From: Merluccius polli
Lineage: Eukaryota; Chordata; Actinopteri; Gadiformes; Merlucciidae
Length of the DNA: 64,000 bases
Direction of reading: 5' to 3'
NCBI GenBank assembly: GCA_030340625.1
Contig: JAOPHQ010006258.1
Coordinates: 435,001 to 499,000, forward strand
Each line of letters opens with the position of its first letter. The stretch's first letter is position 1. A program made the translations under genes and the position numbers. This document shows, one piece after another, positions 24,117-35,180 of this stretch. Under the pieces are notes generated by a model that saw only the letters and a list, made by a program, of their open reading frames with translations, searched no databases and had not been told where the DNA came from.

Positions 24117-24678
24117 AGATGGTACTAGCCTCGCGAAACCAGCCTGATCTCGCGAGCTCCATGATATTCCACTCACAGTTCAGACTGGCATTACACGACG
24201 GAGATAATTTGGAGCCGATCACCAAATGATCGTCCAATCGGCGTTGGTTTTGAGGCGGGTTCAAGTGTGACGCAATGAGGAGCGACTCTTCAGTCTAAAC
24301 AACATGGCGGCTTCCGCGGATGTGATCGAGATGCGCGCAGCTATCGAGCAAGTTTTAGCAGAATTAGAGTGTATTCCTTCTCTAAAATATGAGCAAAAAG
24401 CGGCACTGGAGCCTTTTCTCGGAGGAAAAGATGCTTTTTCCCTTCTCCCGACTTGTTTACTTGATGAGCTTGCCTCGACGCTCTGTTATCACGTCATACG
24501 CTTCGTTGATCTGATTGGTTGATTTGGCCCGTCAATCACCAACATAGGCAGATGGTTTATCCAATCAGCAACCAGTATTTTCGCCCCCTCCCAAAGGCTC
24601 TCCAACGGAACGATTCCAGATGGAAATGCTGAGCCAACGCGAATCATTCCATCTGGCGGAGTCAGGTTAAGATGGTAC
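24117..24678 (+). mobile_element. DNA transposon inserted in the LINE tail; carries a helicase-like ORF fragment
   Basis: The insertion is defined by comparison with the unbroken copy near 60840 and by the direct repeat agatggtac at 24117-24125 and 24670-24678. Because aagatggtac matches on both sides, the duplication could be read as 8-10 bp. The insert begins tagcctcgcgaaaccagcct and ends tctggcggagtcaggtta, so the termini share only a short inverted TARCCT-like match. It contains CpG-rich promoter-like sequence and an ORF at 24304-24522. An 8-10 bp duplication would fit hAT, P, Merlin or Mutator-like groups; I cannot decide. Confidence 0.75.
24304..24522 (+). pseudogene. RecQ-helicase-like N-terminal fragment in a transposon
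   Basis: The 72-codon frame starts with a good context (aacaacATGG). Residues 23-50 (around LKYEQKAALEPFLGGKDAFS and LLPT) resemble the start of a superfamily-2 RecQ-type helicase core. Gln31 corresponds to the Q/0 motif, and GGKD...LLPT leads into where the Walker A GxGKS should be. Instead of GxGKS the frame reads CLLDELAS and stops soon after. The nucleotide-binding loop and all later motifs are therefore absent, as in an internally deleted derivative of a larger element. No helicase activity is expected. The match is by eye only. Confidence 0.55.
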
Positions 24679-24817
24679 AAGCCCAGCAGATGTAACACTC
24701 TGTCTCTCCTGTGTGTGTGTGTGTGTGTGGTGATAGCTGGTTTATCCTGGGTGCCATGATTGCTTATGCACCACAGGTATGCAGCCCCACCCAGCAACGT
24801 ATCCTCATTAAACGGCT

Positions 24818-25279
24818 TGTATGATATCTTACGAAAAACGTATGCACAATTGTTTGTGCATAATCCTACGAATGTCCACAATTATTTGTGCATGAATGTC
24901 CAAGCAATCAGTTCGCCTGCGCAAGCCCCTGCAGTGCAGAACAAAACAAATGGCGAACATGGATTTTATTCTCAGTGGAAAATGCAATATTTTAAGATAC
25001 TTTCAGCATTAAAATGCATTTTGATAACATTTCTAGTAAGAAATGTGCATTTTATTTACATAATCTTCGCACAGTGAATGTATATGATCTTTAGTTTATT
25101 AGTTATTACGAAAATTCGCTATGGACACCTGGAAGTAATCTTTTAATTAATATATTTATTTAGGGTTAGGATTAGGGTTAAGGTTAGGGTTAGGGTTGCT
25201 GGCCATTCGTAGGATTACGCAAAATTTTACGAACAATTGTGCATTACTTTTCGTAAGATATCATACGAACATTGTATGA
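24818..25279. mobile_element. MITE with long imperfect inverted repeats
   Basis: The left arm (24818-24874: gtatgatatcttacgaaaa, tgcacaattgttt, taatcctacgaatg) is inverted at 25204-25270 with a few indels. The octamer ttgtatga occurs at 24818-24825 and 25272-25279 and may be the target duplication, though arm and duplication overlap in sequence and the limits are uncertain. There is no coding content. The right half holds telomere-like repeats. Confidence 0.7.
25160..25197 (+). repeat. Interstitial telomere-like TTAGGG repeats
   Basis: Six imperfect TTAGGG-type units lie inside the MITE. They probably belong to the MITE family rather than marking a chromosome fusion. Confidence 0.8.
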
Positions 25280-26181
25280 GACCAGCCTGCACCCAGTCCC
25301 ATCAATCTGACTCGGGCCAGGTGAGGCTGTAAACCAGCTATCAACCACTCCACACACACTCCACATACCCCCAACACTGAATTCTCGCAAACTACCAACT
25401 GGAAAAAAAAACGAAAATAAACTACCAACTGGACTCTCAACAGGGTTACCATACCTACAAAAAACCTGGACTCTTTACAGGGTTGCAGGACACCTAAAAT
25501 AAAAACAACCCCCAAACCCCACTGCCTCTACACCTCCCTAGCGTCACATGCCAACCTGACCTCCACCTCCATCCTGGAGACCGGAGGCCTGGGGCTGCTG
25601 CTTTTGCTGGCGGAGGTGTCTCTGGGCTGGCCGTTGCAGGGCTAGCTGGATGGGCTCAGAGGCCTGACAGCTGGGCTGCGAAGGTAGCTCCTCTGAGGGC
25701 CCGGAACATCCCTCGGTAGGTCCATTCCTCCACCAGGGCGACGAGGCACGATGCCCATCTCCCTCCTGGAGCATGGGGGCCTTGGGCTGCTGTGCTGGCT
25801 GGCAGAGATGCAGCTGGACCTAGGCTGCTGCGGGCTGGATCCGGGGGCAGCTAGCAGCAGACGGTTGCCCGAGGCGGTTGCCGCACTGCCTCCCCTCTCC
25901 TCCGTTGGCCGTCGCTGCTGTTGGGAAAGGGCTGGCGCTGGGAGGTGACTTTCCATAAACGTGGAGGGTGACTTCAGGGCGTGTCCAGGCAGCACTGGGC
26001 ATCAGTGCAACAGTTTTTACCAGCCATATTCCCCATGTAATGAGGTCCTTTCCTGAAACCCAAAAGGTGGGCCTTCCATGTGAGGCGAGTGACACTGCTG
26101 TTGCTGCGGCATTAACTACAATAAATGGCATCCTTCATGTCAGTGCCAATGCTCTGCTTTACCAGCTGTACAATTTGAGCA
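25280..26181 (-). other. GC-rich segment with overlapping minus-strand open frames, unassigned
   Basis: Between 25544 and 26131 three minus-strand frames overlap. They are rich in Gln, Pro, Ser and Arg (for example SQQQRRPTEERGGSA). The most gene-like portion starts at 26131 with MPFIVVNAAATAVSLASHG. Frame switching and low complexity suggest a decayed repeat-derived coding region, possibly transposon ORF sequence, but I cannot name the family. The flanks show no clear termini. It could equally be chance in GC-rich DNA. Confidence 0.35.
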
Positions 26182-26227
26182 GCTAAAAAAAGCATGCTGC
26201 TTTTTTTAGCTGCATGCTTTTTTTAGC
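26182..26227. repeat. Perfect 16-bp inverted repeat (GCTAAAAAAAGCATGC arms)
   Basis: The arms at 26182-26197 and 26212-26227 are exactly complementary, separated by 14 bases that repeat part of the same motif. It is likely a small fold-back derived by local template switching. Confidence 0.85.
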
Positions 26228-29200
26228 ATGCTACACAATGCGAGAGACATGTGGAGATATGGGCGGGGGAGCTGTGAGGTGCTGGCGGAAGTGGGAGGGT
26301 GGGGAGACTTGATGAGCTCAGACGCAAATGGGAATAAGATGGGAGTGAACAATCAGTATGTTGGTTCCAGGTAAATGCTAGTCCACACACAGGCCTGCGG
26401 TTTAACCCTCGGCTCTCTATCAATCTAGACACCACCGCAGAAGAAGAAGAAGAAGAAGAAGAAGAACGCTTTGGATTAAGACTGTCCGTGTGCTCTGCAC
26501 GATATAAAACCATTATGGAGCTGTCACGGGTCCTTCCTATCTATCTGGGAGAGCGCTATGAGTGGGAGCTGAGATTTTGGTGAGAGAGAGAGCCACATAA
26601 CACAGGGACATCACATCCAATCAGCGAGCCCGCCACCACAGCCCAACATGATTACACGACCATCATCCCGCATTTACTTAAAATACCTTCCCCGCCACTC
26701 CAAACACACACATCCACTCTGCGAGTCACACCTCCTTAATCACTTCACAACGCTTGCCGGGCTCTCGCTCTCTCGTTAGTTTCCCCTCCCTCCCTCGCAC
26801 CCACCCCCTTCACACCAACCCAGCAGCCGCCACCGCCTTTCCGATCCAGCCCCGCACCACCTATCCGCTGCTTGTTAAATGTGATTGACAGGGCTATATA
26901 TGTGTAGTGACTGAGAGAGACCAGTGTGGCTGCTTGGAAGTAGAGCAGAGTAATCCATTACATGGGCTTTCCATGAAAGTAAAGTCAATATATTCCCTTT
27001 TAGCTTGCCAAAAATGGCTGGACGTTAGCCCGTTTGTCATGAATTATTGAACAACTTAAACTTGGGATATGAGAATACATGTGGGGATGTGTTTCTAAAA
27101 TGATTCAAAAAACAAAACAAAAAAATGAAATTGGATATTTGTGTAGCCTAATTAGAATGGGATGCACTTAATTCATTGCATGAATGTGTTTGACATTTTT
27201 TCTTGGTAAGAAATCATCTCATCAATGGATGAAAAACTTGTATGAGTTTGTGAGTCTGCAGTATGCACCTTATCAGTATATTGTACAGTATATGCACTAT
27301 AGTGATCATCAATTAAATTTAGCCAGGGGCCAGACGCTCTGCGGGCCAGACCCAACCAAACTTCACCTATTCCATGTGCTTTCTCTCGCATGCACACACA
27401 CGCACACACACACACACACAGAAAGGTTAATCTAGCCTTAACTATAGGCTACGCTACGCTTTGACATTGCACTATTCTTTTCTACTGAAAGTAACCTGTT
27501 TTGCTGGCAGCACAATGAAGTTGCCCCTTAGGTCCAAATATGCAGGTCTTAATGCTGAATAAAACTCAATCAAACTCCTGCCAAAAAATACATGCTCCAA
27601 ATAAGTTGATCAACTTCAACTTCAGAGTCCCTTTCGGACGTCTGTACTTAGGGGGACAAAGGCCCGCAAAAGGCCTGCGATGCCCCAACCGCGGAAAGAG
27701 AGGGAGCCTTTGGTTCCGATTGATTGATCAAGTTGGTTGCACTGACTTTAATTGCAATTATTGGTCATGGAATAAAAACAAGAGCTTAAAAAGATACATT
27801 TGAAAAAACATGCAATATTACTTTTTTAGAAAATGTACTTGAAGATTAAAGAGTTAAATAGATTTCTGTGTCTGATATTTTTCATAATTCATATTTTGCA
27901 TGGGGGCCGGCAGGCCGCGAAATGATGACCTCTGGTCTACACTCTCATTGATGTAGTATGTGTTGTCAAGGATGTGTGTTCCACATGTCAGTGTCAACAG
28001 TGTGTGTGTGATAGTGTGTGTGTGTGTGTGTGTGTGTGTGTACACGCATCAATGGCACATCCCTGTGATGTCCTTAACAACGACACCGGTGCCGGAGACG
28101 ATGTATATCGATGCAAGCTGGACCGACATAATAGAGTTTGATGGGAGGTCTCGGTTGGCCAAGGGGAACCATTTACATTTCAACTAACTGCTGGGGAAAG
28201 GAGAGCAACCGAGTGATTTATACAAACTTGTACCCCATTACGGCTATTTGCTTTGTTTGTGTCAGACGCTGTACTGAGTTAAGTTGATGTACCGTATTGA
28301 TTTTACTTTTTTTGTGCCCCTCTGCCACGGCGATCCCACTCTGACCCTGCCAGCTCTAATCCTTAAAGACGGACATTCATTAGTTTATACTCGGGTCCTA
28401 TAAGCCAGGGGACGATCCCTGCTGAACAGACATCAAGTGATACGAGACATTAGATAAGACATTACATCCGAGCAAAAGGAGTCGGATAGTGCTTTGGTCT
28501 AATTGTGTTATTTTCTATATAGCCTATTACTGATATATCAATGTTCGTGAATAAATCTTCAATATCTCCTGTGGCTTCGCTGCACGGTGTAAATAAAACA
28601 AATGCAAACATTAAAAAAAAGAAGCTGAGAATAGTTTGTTTGTTAGCATGGTGCTAACTGTGTGAGACACCAGGAACACTGTGTGTGGTACATGTCTGGT
28701 CTAATAAAATGTACGGTAGGATAAGTGTCATTGTGTTTTTTTTATCTCATTACTTTGCCTATTTTGTTAGTTGGACAAAACATATCCAGGAAAATCCAAG
28801 AAATGCTGCTTAAATAGGCCTAAATAAAAAAACCAACCAGAAGCAGGGGGATGACTCGGCAACCGAGACCGCTACATGCTACAGCGCGGAGACTAAGGAC
28901 CCGATGCTGGCGTCCGCCGAGTCCCCTGTCGATGTTGTTCAGACTCTGAAACGGGTCCAGGGGTAGGCCGCAGTCCAGGACCGAGGCCATCCATCAGACT
29001 ACAGTTTACATAGCACCGAGCCACGGCAGGTGGGCTGTCTCACAAGACACAGACGCCGGCTGGATAATAACCTTTTCACCATCCACGGCCGTCCAAGGGC
29101 CTGGATGGCCGTTGGGTTGATAGCTTTCAAGAAACCTATTTTCGTCGGTTGTTTTGCGGTTGTCGTTGTCGTCGTTAAATGTATTCAACTTTTCGGAAAG

Positions 29201-29240
29201 CGGAAGCGTTACCTTTTGAATCCACCTCTCAGTGTTGCCG

Positions 29241-29277
<37 letters not shown>

Positions 29278-29289
29278 AATTAAACAACA
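26228..29289. other. Non-coding stretch upstream of spon1
   Basis: It holds a GAA trinucleotide run at about 26439-26465, CA/GT tracts near 27393-27420, 28010-28040 and 29244-29274, and a weak hAT-like element (separate entry). GC rises towards the right from about 28850. No exon was recognised. Distal regulatory elements for spon1 could lie here but cannot be picked out from one sequence. Confidence 0.5.
27324..27934. mobile_element. Possible hAT-like element
   Basis: The left end caggggccagacgctctgcg and the right end ccgcgaaatgatgacctctg are imperfect inverted CAGRGG...GCGG-type termini, similar in style to hAT-Charlie elements. No target duplication is visible on the flanks, so the call is weak. 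Confidence 0.35.
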
Positions 29290-29908
29290 GCTATCTGCAG
29301 TTTAAAACGACGGGTCAACCGACATTTCCTCCCGTGCGGAGGGAGCGGGTCGCGGGGGGCGGAAGGGCGACCCCTACCGGCCACACCCTGTGGACGTCTC
29401 CTCCATAACGGCGTGTAGTGGAGAAGCCGGAGGGGGTGGACCTCCAGTAGTCTGCGGTCCCCACGGTGTCTCTCTCCGTAGGAGGCCATGTGTCTACCCC
29501 CCCCCCCCCCCCCCCCCCCCCGGCACGTCTCCTTTCCTCACCTCCTAGCGCCTACACCCCTTACTGGGGTTCACGTCGCTAAGAAGGAGGTGCTGGTGTG
29601 TGTGTGGGGGGGGAAACAAAGTACTGTATGTATACTTTCTGTAGTCGACGAATCACGTTTTTTATTCATACAAAACAAGGTCGGATAAACATGGTTTGCG
29701 TGGGAGCAGCAGACCTCCACCTCCATGGTGGGTCCACCGCTGGTGGTCACACAGAGAGACCATCTCGGTGGTGTTGCTGCGCCCACACTGAGGAGGATCC
29801 GTTAAAAAGTCCGCCGCTGCGTGCGGAGCTTCAATTTGTCCGTCCCCTCGCCTCGCGTCAAAGGGACTCGCAAATAACTACACACACACAACCCCCCCCA
29901 CACACACA

Positions 29909-29957
<49 letters not shown>

Positions 29958-30218
29958 GCGTCACGGAGCAGCAGCACTAACTGTGCGCCGCGGCCGTCGG
30001 AACTTCAGACGCGCTCAGTGTGGGATGGTTCCGTCTCTCTCTCCGGGTCCAGGTCCAAGTCCAGGTCCAGGTCCACTGTAGGGAGCTGACGTCTCGGGGG
30101 GGGGGGGAGTTTGGTCTTCGTAGGGGAGGGGGGGGGGGTCGACTTATCTCGCCTTATCTCGCCTTTTTTTGGGTGTTTTATCGCTTGACTTTTTTTGTTT
30201 GTTTCTTCCTTCCTCGCC
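29290..30218 (+). promoter_or_regulatory. GC/CpG-rich probable promoter and 5' UTR of spon1
   Basis: From about 29290 to beyond exon 1 the sequence is markedly GC- and CpG-rich compared with its neighbours, as expected for a CpG-island promoter. It contains a C-run at 29499-29522, a CT/CA tract at 29910-29957 and two G-runs near 30098-30108 and 30124-30138. No TATA box was recognised near a plausible start site. The pyrimidine-rich stretch just before the ATG (about 30185-30215) is probably untranslated leader. The transcription start cannot be fixed from sequence alone. Confidence 0.55.
30025..30081 (+). other. Possible upstream ORF of 18 codons
   Basis: ATG at 30025 has G at -3 and G at +4 and opens a frame that stops with TAG at 30079-30081. 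It encodes mostly Gly-Pro and Ser-Pro dipeptides from a ggtcca repeat. If the spon1 transcript starts upstream of it, the uORF would precede the main ATG by 137 nt and could dampen translation. This is inference, since the transcription start is unknown. Confidence 0.35.
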
Positions 30219-30441
30219 ATGGAGATATACGCGTATTTATTGCTTTCGCAGTGTTTGGTGTGGGGTTTTATCAGCACCGCGGTCCCGGTCCCGGAGGACC
30301 CCCCAGCGGGGAGGTCGGACGGGTTCTGCGGCCGCATCCTGCGGGCGCAGTCCCAGGGGACCCGCAGGGACGGGTACAACGAGTTCAGACTCCGGGTCGA
30401 GGGGGACCCGGACACCTACCAGCCGGGCAGCACTTACAGAG
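30219..30441 (+). CDS. spon1: spondin-1 (F-spondin), exon 1 coding part
   Basis: ATG at 30219 lies in a strong context (cgccATGG) and begins a hydrophobic signal peptide (about residues 1-22, YLLLSQCLVWGFIS), fitting secretion. The start of the Reeler domain follows: FCGRILRAQSQGTRRDGYNE and the FRLRVEGDPDTYQPG stretch are characteristic of F-spondin. The exon ends at 30441, one base into codon 75, before a GTAGGG donor. F-spondin is a secreted extracellular-matrix protein known for roles in axon guidance and cell adhesion, acting through Reeler, Spondin_N and thrombospondin repeats. Paralogue (spon1a or spon1b) cannot be decided here. Confidence 0.93.
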
Positions 30442-31463
30442 GTAGGGTCTGGGTGTGTGTGTGTGTGGGGGGGTCTGGGTGTAGTTTTGCACACACACAC
30501 CTCGGTCCCCAAACCCGGACCCGCGGTACTTGGACCCAACGCAGAGTTAATTGTGAAGAGTTAATTGTGAAGAGTTAATTGCCTCCTAACATCTCCAAAC
30601 TCCCGCACAGCCATTTGAAACATGGATGCCGAAGTCAAATTGATGCGCGTTATTATTCATAATGTGCCGTAATGCGCGATAGGAAAACGCTGTCTCTCAG
30701 AGACAGTCAGCAGTTCGGTTATTTCCTCTCTCGTTTTCTCTCATTTCTCTATATAAATGAACACGACGTGATGCCTGCTGAAAGGACATAACGAGGAAAA
30801 GTCTCCCCCCTAGTCCAAAGTCAGGGGGTCTCGTTGAGGAGGGAGTATCGCGGTGGTCTGCACGGATCCATGTGTGTATTGACCTAGATCTCACTCGCAT
30901 TTAAATGCCAAAAAAACTCCCAAAGTAGTGCTTGAATGGGACCCACAAAACAGGTTTGCGTTGAAGTCACTTAGTTGTAAACGCAGTCCTTCACTCAATG
31001 GACATTGAAGGCAACCAGTAGTTAGACTGACGTCAGTCTGAAGCCATTGATCATAACATATATTTAGCAGACGCTCTTGTTATTTGAACCACTCATGAAG
31101 AGGAGGAAACACATTTTCCTCCAAATAATAACTATGTCAGAAACAATAATTGCTGTAGTTATTATAGGGTACTCAGAAACATCATTGTGTTGTATCATAA
31201 ACCTACCAAGTCATTCAGTGGCATTCGTTCCCCACTTAGTATATCATCTATCTTTCTGCTCATATGCAGCTGCCACCACTTTAAAAAAAAAAAAATCTAA
31301 ATATATATTCATACGAATACTTAATAATTCCTTCCTTCCTTCCTTCCTTCCTTCCTTCCTTCCTTCCTTCCTTCCTTCCTTCCTTCCTTCCTTCCTTCCT
31401 TCCTTCCTCCCTCCCTCCCTCCCTCCCTCCCTTCCTTCCTTCCTTCCTTCCTTGTCAATGCAG
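30442..31463 (+). other. spon1 intron 1
   Basis: A 1.0-kb intron with GTAGGG donor and GTCAATGCAG acceptor. It holds a short triplicated gagttaatt motif near 30544-30580. A fragment resembling a teleost LINE tail (tttagcagacgct) lies near 31064, and a TTCC microsatellite abuts the acceptor. Confidence 0.85.
31328..31453 (+). repeat. TTCC microsatellite forming the exon 2 pyrimidine tract
   Basis: About 30 tandem TTCC/CTCC units end only 10 bases before the exon 2 start. In spon1 orientation this all-pyrimidine run serves as an exceptionally long polypyrimidine tract. Repeat length is likely polymorphic. Confidence 0.95.
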
Positions 31464-31570
31464 TGGTCCTGCTAGCCTCCAGCCCGGCGTTCTTCAGAGG
31501 ATTTATGCTCATTTCTCTAAAGGAGGGCAGAGAGGGCACAGAAGAAGGCCATTATGCCGGACAGTTCCAG
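31464..31570 (+). CDS. spon1: spondin-1, exon 2
   Basis: It continues the Reeler domain (codons 75-110) with SPAFFRGFMLISLKEGREG and then HYAGQFQ, a typical Reeler core. The acceptor is ATGCAG and the donor GTAAGA. The 107-nt exon completes a codon split after its first base in exon 1 and ends in phase 0. Pairing with exon 1 and exon 3 keeps the frame open. Confidence 0.93.
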
Positions 31571-31866
31571 GTAAGAATCACCACCACCACCACCACATAA
31601 TAAAAGTGTGCAATCCTCTCAGCACAGCCCAATGCTCTGCTCTGATTCTCCAAATGCTTGCTGCCATCATCACATTTCAGGCTGCGCTCGCGCATCCGAC
31701 GGAGCGCAGCTTAATTCCCCCTCCTATAAGTGGAAATGCTACAACATAAGCAGGCTGCTGTATAGCGGACAGCGCTCCTATTGTTGAGCTCTGCTACAGG
31801 GCAGATGTTCCACACTTCCCCACTGAGAAACTGAAAATGTCCCCCGAGAGGAGGGAGGGGTGATGG

Positions 31867-31872
<6 letters not shown>

Positions 31873-31929
<57 letters not shown>

Positions 31930-31983
31930 GGAGGAGAGAGAGAGGGGGGGGGAGGGAGAGAGGGAGAGAGGGAGAGAGAGAGA
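31873..31983. repeat. GA-rich microsatellite
   Basis: GA and GGGA units run with G-rich interruptions near 31946-31955. Confidence 0.9.
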
Positions 31984-34011
31984 ATAAGTACTTACTTTCA
32001 GTACAGCAACAACTCCCACTGAGTTAAAGATGGCTCCTGAGAAGAGACATGGCTTCCTCAATTACCCCCCTGGGTAGAAAAAGCAGGGAGGACACATGTT
32101 TCTTACGCTCATACCCTACCCATCCCCACCAACATGGAGAGGCAGGCCTTTGTGTACCTGACCACTCACTGACATTGAGACACGGTTTTTATAGGTTTAC
32201 ATGAAAAGATGGTGTCCTTCTAGCCCTGCCAAATATATGTTTATTTTTTTAGGATGCTGTCTATATACCAGGATAGACACTTTTTTAAAATTACAAACAC
32301 ATACACATGTTACACATACACATGTGCTTTACAAAAAAAGGATGTACTATGCCACCTGTTGGAGTGTTATTTTGCTAGTATGAAGTACATCTGTAAGAGG
32401 CTATTCATTCTTGATTTTTGAATTAATTTTAGTAATGTACATTAATTAATACAATTCCGATCCTATCATGAGCCATAGTGTGTTTCACCCACATTTAGGA
32501 GCCATAATAGATTAGGTGTTAAGTGTTAAGTCTTTACACTTTTCTGCATGAGTTTCCCTTTTCATGGCTCAATGCTCCCCAATATGGTTAAACTCCAGTT
32601 AGCTAATTCTAGCTCTTGGCTCGGTTCACTTCTTGCTTTCAAATATATTATTTTTGTATTGCATTCTTTGAATTTATGTGAATTCGAGACCTCATGAGGA
32701 ATCACACATTCAGACTCTTTGTCCTGTGAAAACAGTTGGGCCTGGCACTCTAACCAACAGCATGGCTGGCCTCCTGTTGAGAAGGGGAAGCTGTTTTCTG
32801 CCACGCCGTACAAAACATTTACAGGATTTGAGTTGGATAACACGGCCAACTACTCTGCACAAGTCCTGGAGCTCAGTGCCAGAGCTGGTAAAACGCTCTC
32901 TGGCTGCGTAACGTTCTTGGAAACTACACAGTCAGCTGAGATGCAACAGTTACTTTACTTTGAAGGAGTTTCCCGACCATAGCTCAGGTCAAGACTATCT
33001 CCACCACACACACCTACTTACTGTGAGACCAACTTTATTGAGTATTTGGCTGAACCCTCAAATAACAAACACAAACAGTAGTGTTGTGGGATACCATATT
33101 GGAGAAGCAACTTTACTTTCATGTAATATTTGTGAAGTTTAAAGCCTTGAGGATACCACATTATGATATGTCTTTTGTTTGCATCTTAACAATAGACACA
33201 CCAGTTTTGCAGACAAAGATTAATATATGGAAAATTACACATTTCGGACAGTAAATTTGGCATAACATCACATCAGATAAGACTGATTGGTTAAAAACAA
33301 ACATTTTGCTCAGAGGCTAGAGAGAAAGGCAGAGTGCATATCAGCATTGCATTTTTCAATCTTTTGTTTCTGTCTTGTAGGATCTTGGAAGAATACATGA
33401 CAGCTGCAAAATGCAGGCCCTTCTAAAAGAAAACAAAAGGCAAAGTGTAAAGATGAGTGAGGAAATCAGTTTTCCTGCTAGTTGCTTTCGTCCATTTGTA
33501 TCCAACCACGTTCTGCTCTGTTAATGTCAATGCAAGCTTCGGAAACGTTTTTTTATCATCACATTCTGAGAATGACAACCAATATTTCGTCCAATACAGA
33601 GTGTTGATTAGCAGCTGAAGCAGGCAAGCAATTTTAAAACACTCTTTTTGTAAAATGTATTTTTGTACATTTTCTACATATTTTCAAATTATTTGGTCAG
33701 CTTTGCAGTGTCGTAATAGTCTGTGTGCGGTGTGTGAAACGGCATGTAATAAGGAGGATTTTGTTGATTCCCTGTTTGGTAGTTATTGCAGTTTTCTGCT
33801 CCGTTATTTCTGGCATTCATCCACTTTCTGTTCCACTGAAATGCCACAAAACTTTATTTCACGCATCAGGCTTTTATAGTCGCCGTGATTTGCTCTTGTA
33901 TTGAATTTGATTTTTTTTCCCCTTGTAAAATGTATAAACTATGCTAAGTATTTGGTATGTGTGTACGCTTCCATTGACATCTGTGAGTGTGTAGCCTAGT
34001 TCGCTCGATGC

Positions 34012-34042
<31 letters not shown>

Positions 34043-34836
34043 TTCCCAGCCTCTCTTTCTCTCTCTCCCTTCTTGGGATAATCGTGGGACACGCAGGTCA
34101 TATTTATCTAGGCCAGCAATGTGTTATTGCTCAGGCAGACAAATGGTGCTTGTTTGGATAAGAGGAAGGGATGAGTAGAGGCATGAGCTATTATCTTATG
34201 TTTTCTCTTTTTCACACACTACCCAGGGTTCTCGAGTGTAGCTGTGGATAAACCGTACCAAATGACTATAATCTAGCATAGCAACGTCCTACACATTTCT
34301 GATTGGGCTTATGGCTATGGTTAACACCGTACAGTGTCGCTGTAAAGAGAAAACCGTGGAGCGAAGCGCTGACCTGATGTGTGTAAGCATACGCAAGATA
34401 TCAGCCTGATCATAGGTCACAGCCGGGTTCCTTTTGGAAAATAAAGGAATCGTGAACTGCAATCGTTGAACGTGCTACAGTTTGTCTCTTTATTTGAAGC
34501 GTAACGCCCTTTGTGTGTGTGTGTGTGTGTGTGTTGAATAGCTTCAAACCATCAGACGGAAGTGAAGTGAGACAATGGTTAAATGCTGGCGGTGGTATCC
34601 TCAGCTGTGATTGATAGAAGCCCTGTGGCAAAATGTCGAAGCCCTACAGGTTTAACACTAGAGCAGAATGGTAGCTGTCTGCGGCGTACTCATTTTTGAA
34701 TGCTGATGATGTGATATTTCCATTTTTCTGATCTGTGTGGGAAGTTGCCCAAAAATCAGAAACTTTAATTCACCCTGCAGACATGCATGCACATCTAGTT
34801 CACTGCGTTCTTTTTGCCTCGGTCCAACACATCATA

Positions 34837-34948
<112 letters not shown>

Positions 34949-35063
34949 ATGTTGACTGTTGGAGGGGACATGGGTGGGGGTGAAGCAGGGTCTCCAAGCC
35001 TGCTTTCTCTTAACCGTCTCATGCACCGCATGTTTAAACAAGTCTCTGTTTGCTTTCACAGGC

Positions 35064-35180
<117 letters not shown>

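Larger units (their letters stand above)
24012..24740 (+). mobile_element. LINE 3'-end fragment interrupted by a DNA transposon
   Basis: The stretch 24012-24110 (gccacacgccacctcagtgg, ttttgctggggccctccgac) and the continuation at 24669-24700 (gatggtacaagcc.agcag.tgtaac) match a single continuous segment at about 60750-60870. That second copy carries the RT C-terminal code and a TTA tail. Here the continuity is broken by 24126-24668. Confidence 0.8.

Noticed and set aside
30195..30218. An in-frame start for spon1 eight codons upstream of 30219
   Set aside because: It would rely on a TTG codon. The ATG at 30219 has an excellent context and is followed directly by a signal peptide.
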